In this document: piece by piece, positions 1 to 9,241 of the stretch
Layout: every line of letters begins with the position of its first letter
Position numbering within the stretch: position 1 is the first letter of the stretch
Assembly: GCF_001556515.1 (NCBI RefSeq)
Contig: NZ_LSJA01000181.1
Location: 1 to 9,241 of the forward strand
Direction of reading: 5' to 3'
DNA: 9,241 nucleotides
From: Caulobacter sp. CCH9-E1
GTDB taxonomy: Bacteria > Pseudomonadota > Alphaproteobacteria > Caulobacterales > Caulobacteraceae
The notes under the pieces: model-generated
Databases searched by the model: none
What the model saw: the letters and a program-made list of their open reading frames with translations, nothing else
Told to the model about the DNA's origin: nothing
Made by a program: the position numbers and the translations under genes

Positions 1-14
1 CGCTTGCCCCCTCA

Positions 15-51
15 GTCGCTCCGCGACAGCTCCCCCGCATCGCGGGGGAGC
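15..51. repeat. REP-like double hairpin, possible terminator of the DUF2147 gene
   Basis: Two perfect inverted repeats lie side by side. The first is GTCGC/GCGAC (15-19 with 23-27, 3-nt loop). The second is GCTCCCCCGC/GCGGGGGAGC (29-38 with 42-51, 3-nt loop). The second hairpin ends 10 nt past the stop codon of the minus-strand DUF2147 gene, so it could end or stabilise that transcript. There is no T-run after the stem on the minus strand, so it is not a textbook intrinsic terminator. Its form, a short stem next to a CCCCC/GGGGG stem, resembles dispersed palindromes common in Caulobacter-like genomes. That link is from memory and was not searched. The element may extend left of the window. 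Confidence 0.55.
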
Positions 52-61
52 ATCTTCAACC

Positions 62-481
62 CTACCGCAACCGCGTCCAGACCTGCGTCTTGCAGAACGG
101 CGCGACGATGCAGCCTTTCAGCTTCAGCTGGTTTTCGCCGATCATTTCGATCGTGCCGGAATAGGTGCCGCCGTCGTCGGGGTTGTAGACCTTGCCGCTG
201 GTCCACTTCGTCGGACCGCCGGTGAAATCGTAGAGCATCTGCAGGCCCTTCAGCGTACGAACGCGCTGGGACTCGTCCTTATTCTTCACATCCTTTAGCG
301 CCGGGTTCTCGCGGATGTGGTTCGAGCTGACCAACTTGCCGCACAGGCTGTTGCCGCAACGGGCGATCTCGACCTGACCGCCATTGGTCGGCGTCTGCCA
401 CAGACCGGTGACGTCTGCGGCCAAGGCCGGGGTCGCCAGCAAGCCAAGCGCGGCGGCGGCAATCATCGTGGTGCGGAACAT
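62..481 (-). CDS. Small exported DUF2147-family protein
   Basis: This encodes a 139-residue protein of the DUF2147 family, whose biochemical role is not established. Residues 1-21 form a signal peptide (hydrophobic core of Ala/Leu, cleavage likely after the ALA at 19-21), so the mature protein of about 118 residues should be periplasmic. Family-like features include the GLW near residue 26, CGNSLCG (Cys42, Cys47), a GKVYNPDDGGTYSG block around 96-109, and a C-terminal GC...FC pair (Cys124, Cys130) followed by a QVWTR end. The four cysteines could form two disulfides. I chose the ATG at 481 rather than the TTG just before it at 484, because GGGAG sits 6 nt from the ATG but only 3 nt from the TTG. 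The gene follows ligA on the same strand after 110 nt, with its own good ribosome site. Co-transcription with ligA is possible but not shown. Family call fairly sure; function unknown. Confidence 0.85.
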   Translation of the reverse strand: MFRTTMIAAAALGLLATPALAADVTGLWQTPTNGGQVEIARCGNSLCGKLVSSNHIRENPALKDVKNKDESQRVRTLKGLQMLYDFTGGPTKWTSGKVYNPDDGGTYSGTIEMIGENQLKLKGCIVAPFCKTQVWTRLR

Positions 482-503
482 CAATTACTCCCTGGGTCGC
501 GCT

Positions 504-519
504 TCAAATGCGCGTTTGA
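504..519. promoter_or_regulatory. Near-perfect 16-bp palindrome upstream of the DUF2147 gene
   Basis: TCAAATGC/GCGTTTGA is a 16-bp inverted repeat with one mismatched pair. Its near edge is 22 nt upstream of the DUF2147 start codon, inside the 110-nt ligA to DUF2147 spacer. The position would suit an operator over the start of transcription, but I cannot name a regulator and see no clear promoter boxes beside it. A palindrome this short could arise by chance. The rest of the spacer holds only a weak GTCCC/GGGAC repeat around 540-551 and no gene. Confidence 0.2.
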
Positions 520-591
520 CCGCTTGGTTGCGCGATCTCGTCCCTCGGGACAAGCCCTGACACGAAAACGAGGCGGGATTTCGAAAAGCGG

Positions 592-4717
<4,126 letters not shown>

Positions 4718-4771
4718 GGTCGCAGGATCGCCGGGAATCAGAGTTTTTCAAAGCGCCAAGGCGGAACGAAA

Positions 4772-4792
4772 CGGGATCGAGCCTCGATCCCG
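4772..4792 (-). terminator. Intrinsic-type terminator after bamD
   Basis: A perfect 9-bp stem, CGGGATCGA/TCGATCCCG with a 3-nt loop, begins 6 nt past the bamD stop codon. On the minus strand it is followed directly by TTTCGTT, a short broken T-run. Stem, loop and tail fit a modest rho-independent terminator for bamD. The rest of the 81-nt spacer (4718-4771) must then supply a recN promoter, although I could not identify -35/-10 boxes there. Confidence 0.55.
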
Positions 4793-4798
4793 CCGCGA

Positions 4799-5731
4799 TC
4801 ACATGCCGAGCACGCCCATCAAGCCGCCCTTCTTGGACTTCTTGGCGCCTGGCGGAGCCAGGGTGGCGTCCTTGTCCTTGGACAGCAGACGCTCCAGCGC
4901 GTTGCGCTTGGCGCCGGCCTTCAGCGGCTCGACGGCGGGCTTCAGGCCATTGTCGTTCAGCAGCTTGTAGGCGTCGGCGTACCAGCGATCGCCCGGGAAG
5001 TTGTAGCCGAGCACCGCGCCGTTGCGCTTGGCTTCGTCCATCAGGCCCAGGGTCAGGTAGGCCTCGACCAGACGATAGAGCGCCTCCGGCGTGTGCGAGG
5101 TGGTCTGGTGACGCTCGATCACGGTCTTGAAGCGGCCGATCGCGGCCAGGGTCTGGCCGTTCTTCAGGTAATAGCGACCGATCGCCATCTCCTTGCCGGC
5201 CAGCTGGTCATTGACCATGTCGATTTTCAGGCGGGCGTCCGTCGCGTACTCGCTGTTGGGATAGCGCTGAACGACGTCGCGCAGGGCGGCGAGCGCCTGC
5301 TCGGTGGCGGCCTGGTCGCGATTCACGTCGACGATCTGCTCGAAGTAGCAGACGGCCTTCAGATAGTAGGCGTAGCTGGCCGACGGGTTGCCCGGGTACA
5401 GGGAGATGAACCGGTCGGCGTCGCCGATGGCGTCGGCGTAGTTGTTGCCCATGTAGTGGGCGTAGCCGGTCATCAGAATCGAGCGGCGCGACCATTCCGA
5501 ATACGGGTGCTGGCGCTCGACCTCGCGGAAATAGTCGACGGCCTCGTTCCAGTTGCCGCGATCCAGGCGATTGGCGCCGGTGGAATACAGCAGCTCGACG
5601 GGGCGTTCTTCGTAGGCGAGGCTCGGTTTCTTGGACTTGCCGGCGCAGCCCGCCACCGACACGGCGACGAGAACAGCGGCGATAGTGACGGCCGAACGTC
5701 CCGAGAAATTACGAAGCACGGAGTCTCTCAC
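4799..5731 (-). CDS. bamD: Outer-membrane protein assembly lipoprotein BamD
   Basis: BamD (also ComL/YfiO) is the essential lipoprotein of the BAM complex that folds beta-barrel proteins into the outer membrane. The protein starts with a lipoprotein signal: basic N-terminus, hydrophobic stretch 14-27, and lipobox VAGC with the lipidated Cys29. Residues about 43-265 hold tetratricopeptide-type helices with typical BamD wording (ELLYSTGANRLDRGNWNEA, REVERQHPYS, FISLYPGNP, VVQRYPNSEYA). The C-terminus is a Lys-rich segment (297-301) followed by GGLMGVLGM, a feature I cannot assign. The start is uncertain. The GTG at 5731 has GAGG directly against it, too close to serve as its ribosome site. A GTG four codons later (5719) is the alternative; it gives 306 residues and keeps the whole lipoprotein signal. 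The gene lies 99 nt downstream of lpxC. Confidence 0.95.
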   Translation of the reverse strand: MRDSVLRNFSGRSAVTIAAVLVAVSVAGCAGKSKKPSLAYEERPVELLYSTGANRLDRGNWNEAVDYFREVERQHPYSEWSRRSILMTGYAHYMGNNYADAIGDADRFISLYPGNPSASYAYYLKAVCYFEQIVDVNRDQAATEQALAALRDVVQRYPNSEYATDARLKIDMVNDQLAGKEMAIGRYYLKNGQTLAAIGRFKTVIERHQTTSHTPEALYRLVEAYLTLGLMDEAKRNGAVLGYNFPGDRWYADAYKLLNDNGLKPAVEPLKAGAKRNALERLLSKDKDATLAPPGAKKSKKGGLMGVLGM

Positions 5732-5830
5732 CCTCGAAGCAAACGTGCGCCCCTGCGCCGTGCAAGGCTTCTACACCACGCCACGGAAGGCGCAAATGCG
5801 AACGCCGAGCCCCGACTTCCCGAGACGCTC

Positions 5831-6727
5831 TTAAACCGCTTCAGCCAGTTCCGACGCGAGGGCGCGCAGGCGCCAGGCGCGCGGCTGGGCCAGCAACGCT
5901 CGAACCACGGCGTTATTGAGGCCGTGACCGGCCAGAACGCCTTCGAAGCGGCCGAGGATCGGCTTGCCCAGCACATAAAGATCGCCGATGGCGTCCAGCG
6001 CCTTGTGGCGCACGAACTCGTCCTTGCGGCGCAGGCCTTCGGGATTGAGCACGCGGTCGCCGTCGATCACGACGGCGTTTTCCATCGAGCCGCCACGGGC
6101 CAGGCCGATGGCGCGCAAGGCCTCGACGTCCCGCAGGAAGCCGAAGGTGCGGCAGTTCGACAGTTCCGAGCGGAAAGAGTCTTCGTCGATCGCCAGGTCG
6201 ACGGCCTGCCTGCCGATGGCCTTGCTGCCGAACGCGATCTCGAACGCGACCTCGAATCGGTCGGCGGGCAGCAGGGCGGCGCGCTTGTCGCCCTCCTCGA
6301 CCAGAATCGGCGCGAGAATCTCGATGTACTGGCGGACGGCTTCCTGCTTGCGGCGGCCGGCCCGGTCCAGGATTTGGACGAAGGGTTCCGACGAGCCGTC
6401 CATGATCGGCACTTCCGGGCCGTCCAGCTCGACGACGCAGTTGTCGATCGACAGGGCCGCCAGGGCCGCCATCAGGTGTTCGATGGTCGAGACGCGGACG
6501 TCGGCGGCGTTGCCGATCACCGTGCCCAGTTGCGTCTGGCAGACCGCCTCGGCGGTGGCGGGAACGCGGTTGTCGCGGTCATGCACATCGGTCCGCACGA
6601 AGACGATCCCCGCGTCGGGAGCCGCCGGTCGCACGACGACGCGCACGTGCGCGCCCGTGTGCAGGCCGATCCCGGCGAAGATCACCGGTCCCGCGACCGT
6701 GTGCTGAAAGTAACCCGAAGCCGACAC
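5831..6727 (-). CDS. lpxC: UDP-3-O-acyl-N-acetylglucosamine deacetylase LpxC
   Basis: LpxC is the zinc-dependent cytoplasmic deacetylase that carries out the committed step of lipid A synthesis. The 298-residue length fits the family (E. coli 305). Zinc ligands and catalytic residues are visible: STIEHLMAA (Glu83, His84), FVRHKALDAIGDLY (His241, Lys242, Asp245) and AGHGLNN (His268). The opening GIGLHTG (19-25) and the EVPIMDGSSEPF block (105-116) are also typical. The GTG start at 6727 has a good ribosome site, AAGGG, 7 nt upstream. The gene is first of its strand in the window, facing away from the peptidase gene. A possible promoter lies about 50-80 nt upstream. Confidence 0.97.
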   Translation of the reverse strand: MSASGYFQHTVAGPVIFAGIGLHTGAHVRVVVRPAAPDAGIVFVRTDVHDRDNRVPATAEAVCQTQLGTVIGNAADVRVSTIEHLMAALAALSIDNCVVELDGPEVPIMDGSSEPFVQILDRAGRRKQEAVRQYIEILAPILVEEGDKRAALLPADRFEVAFEIAFGSKAIGRQAVDLAIDEDSFRSELSNCRTFGFLRDVEALRAIGLARGGSMENAVVIDGDRVLNPEGLRRKDEFVRHKALDAIGDLYVLGKPILGRFEGVLAGHGLNNAVVRALLAQPRAWRLRALASELAEAV

Positions 6728-6780
6728 TAGAGACCCTTATTGCTAGACGGACGAACCGAAGTCCGCCGTTTTCGCCCCGG

Positions 6781-6809
6781 GTTAGCATGTAGGAGTGATG
6801 CTGCGTCGC
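6781..6809 (-). promoter_or_regulatory. Possible lpxC promoter
   Basis: Read on the minus strand, GCGACG (6804-6809) and GCTAAC (6781-6786) are separated by 17 nt. The second box matches the GCTA core of the Caulobacter housekeeping -10 element. The first keeps only the GACG part of TTGACG. Transcription would start roughly 45-50 nt before the GTG start of lpxC. This is a match by eye to a remembered consensus, not a scored prediction. Confidence 0.3.
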
Positions 6810-6826
6810 GGCAAAGCAAGTCCTGT

Positions 6827-6855
6827 TTCGGATTGTTACGCCCTAAAACTATGAT
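6827..6855 (+). promoter_or_regulatory. Possible promoter of the S9 peptidase gene
   Basis: TATGAT (6850-6855) is a good -10-like box in the only AT-rich stretch of the spacer. With a 17-nt gap, the -35 position would be TTCGGA (6827-6832), which matches TTGACA at only three of six places. Use of this box would give a leader of about 150 nt before the ATG at 7014. Confidence 0.25.
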
Positions 6856-7013
6856 TTTATTTCGCTTTTATTGCGAGCGCGCGCGCAGCGAAACAGAACG
6901 TCGCTCGACGATCTGTGGACGGTGATCTTGGGCGAGTCTCGCCTAGCGGCGGGGGAAAAGCAGGACTAGGCTCCGCCGCCAAAGGCACAACCGTTTCCAG
7001 GGTTTTCGGTTTC

Positions 7014-9110
<2,097 letters not shown>

Positions 9111-9130
9111 TCGCGGCCAACGCCAATTCC

Positions 9131-9241
9131 GTGTCATCCCGGCCGTAGCGAAGCGAAGAGCCGGGACCCAGGGGCGGCGCGCACGCCGCTCTTGCAACCC
9201 CTGGGTCCCGGATAGCCTCTGCGAGGCTTCCGGGATGACAC
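9131..9241. repeat. Nested 111-nt inverted-repeat element, possible terminator of the peptidase gene
   Basis: The outer arms are a perfect 12-bp pair, GTGTCATCCCGG (9131-9142) with CCGGGATGACAC (9230-9241). The inner arms are a perfect 14-bp pair, CCGGGACCCAGGGG (9161-9174) with CCCCTGGGTCCCGG (9198-9211). A 6-bp tip (9174-9179 with 9184-9189) overlaps the end of the inner arm by one base. Between inner and outer right arms is a further hairpin, AGCCTC/GAGGCT (9214-9219 with 9223-9228). The two stretches between the arms are 18 nt each. The whole would fold into a branched hairpin. It starts 20 nt past the peptidase stop, so it may end or protect that mRNA. It has no coding capacity, and it resembles dispersed palindromic elements of Caulobacter and relatives. 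It ends exactly at the window edge and may continue. Confidence 0.8.

Larger units (their letters stand above)
6728..7013. other. Divergent intergenic region between lpxC and the S9 peptidase gene
   Basis: This spacer holds no convincing gene. It contains an AT-rich core (about 6841-6872), unusual for the region, that is a likely site of promoter activity. Downstream of the core comes an alternating GC run (6877-6886) and several inverted repeats: TTTCGCT/AGCGAAA (6860-6866 with 6887-6893), GGCGAG/CTCGCC (6931-6936 with 6938-6943) and GCCTAG/CTAGGC (6941-6946 with 6966-6971). Short open frames here have no ribosome site or recognisable product. Confidence 0.7.

Noticed and set aside
482..484. 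TTG start one codon upstream of the DUF2147 ATG
   Set aside because: The GGGAG ribosome site would be only 3 nt away, against 6 nt for the ATG.
537..554. Hairpin downstream of ligA as a terminator
   Set aside because: The GTCCC/GGGAC stem has a 2-nt loop and a mismatch outside it, with no T-run. It is too weak to call.
4718..4798. SOS (LexA) operator upstream of recN
   Set aside because: The single GTTC on the minus strand is not followed by a second GTTC after 7 nt, so the alphaproteobacterial LexA consensus is not met.
5093..6730. Plus-strand open frame of 545 codons opposite bamD and lpxC
   Set aside because: It spans two well-supported genes and their spacer on the other strand, and its translation resembles no known family.
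6922..6969. Possible 15-residue leader peptide (GTG start) before the peptidase gene
   Set aside because: There is no ribosome site and no codon pattern that would suggest attenuation. Such short frames are expected by chance.
6915..7013. N-terminal extension of the peptidase to the GTG at 6915
   Set aside because: It would place 33 hydrophilic Gly-rich residues before a clear signal peptide and lacks a ribosome site.
6728..7013. CtrA binding site (TTAA-N7-TTAA) in the divergent promoter region
   Set aside because: No pair of TTAA half-sites with the needed spacing is present here. The only TTAA copies I noticed elsewhere are single ones at gene ends.

Overview
This window looks like a chromosomal segment of an alphaproteobacterium of the Caulobacter type. 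The inference rests on high GC with strong third-position G/C bias, the gene order lpxC-bamD-recN-ligA, GTG starts on three of the six genes, GC-rich dispersed palindromes between genes, and GANTC (CcrM-type) sites close to several starts. It is mostly core housekeeping DNA. I found no transposase, integrase, phage gene, toxin-antitoxin pair, CRISPR array, tRNA or rRNA, and no undescribed multi-gene system.

Layout: positions 1-51 hold a two-hairpin, REP-like palindrome just past the end of a minus-strand gene for a small exported DUF2147 protein (62-481). Reading right to left on the minus strand, the main cluster is lpxC (5831-6727, lipid A synthesis), bamD (4799-5731, outer-membrane protein assembly lipoprotein), recN (3020-4717, double-strand-break repair SMC-like ATPase) and ligA (592-2943, NAD+-dependent DNA ligase). 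The DUF2147 gene follows ligA after 110 nt. A 285-nt divergent spacer (6728-7013) separates lpxC from a plus-strand gene for an exported S9-family serine peptidase (7014-9110). The window ends in a 111-nt nested inverted repeat (9131-9241) just past the peptidase stop.

The first two cluster genes build the outer membrane (LpxC commits precursor to lipid A; BamD is part of the BAM complex). The next two maintain DNA (RecN at double-strand breaks; LigA seals nicks). A good hairpin terminator between bamD and recN suggests an envelope unit and a repair unit that are adjacent but separately transcribed. The exported peptidase and the DUF2147 protein are both predicted to act outside the cytoplasm.

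The points most worth a second look are the nested palindrome at the right end, an apparent in-frame duplication of a helix-hairpin-helix unit inside LigA, the placement of GANTC sites at the bamD, recN and ligA starts, and the structured leader in front of the peptidase gene. All are modest; the coding genes themselves look intact and conventional.
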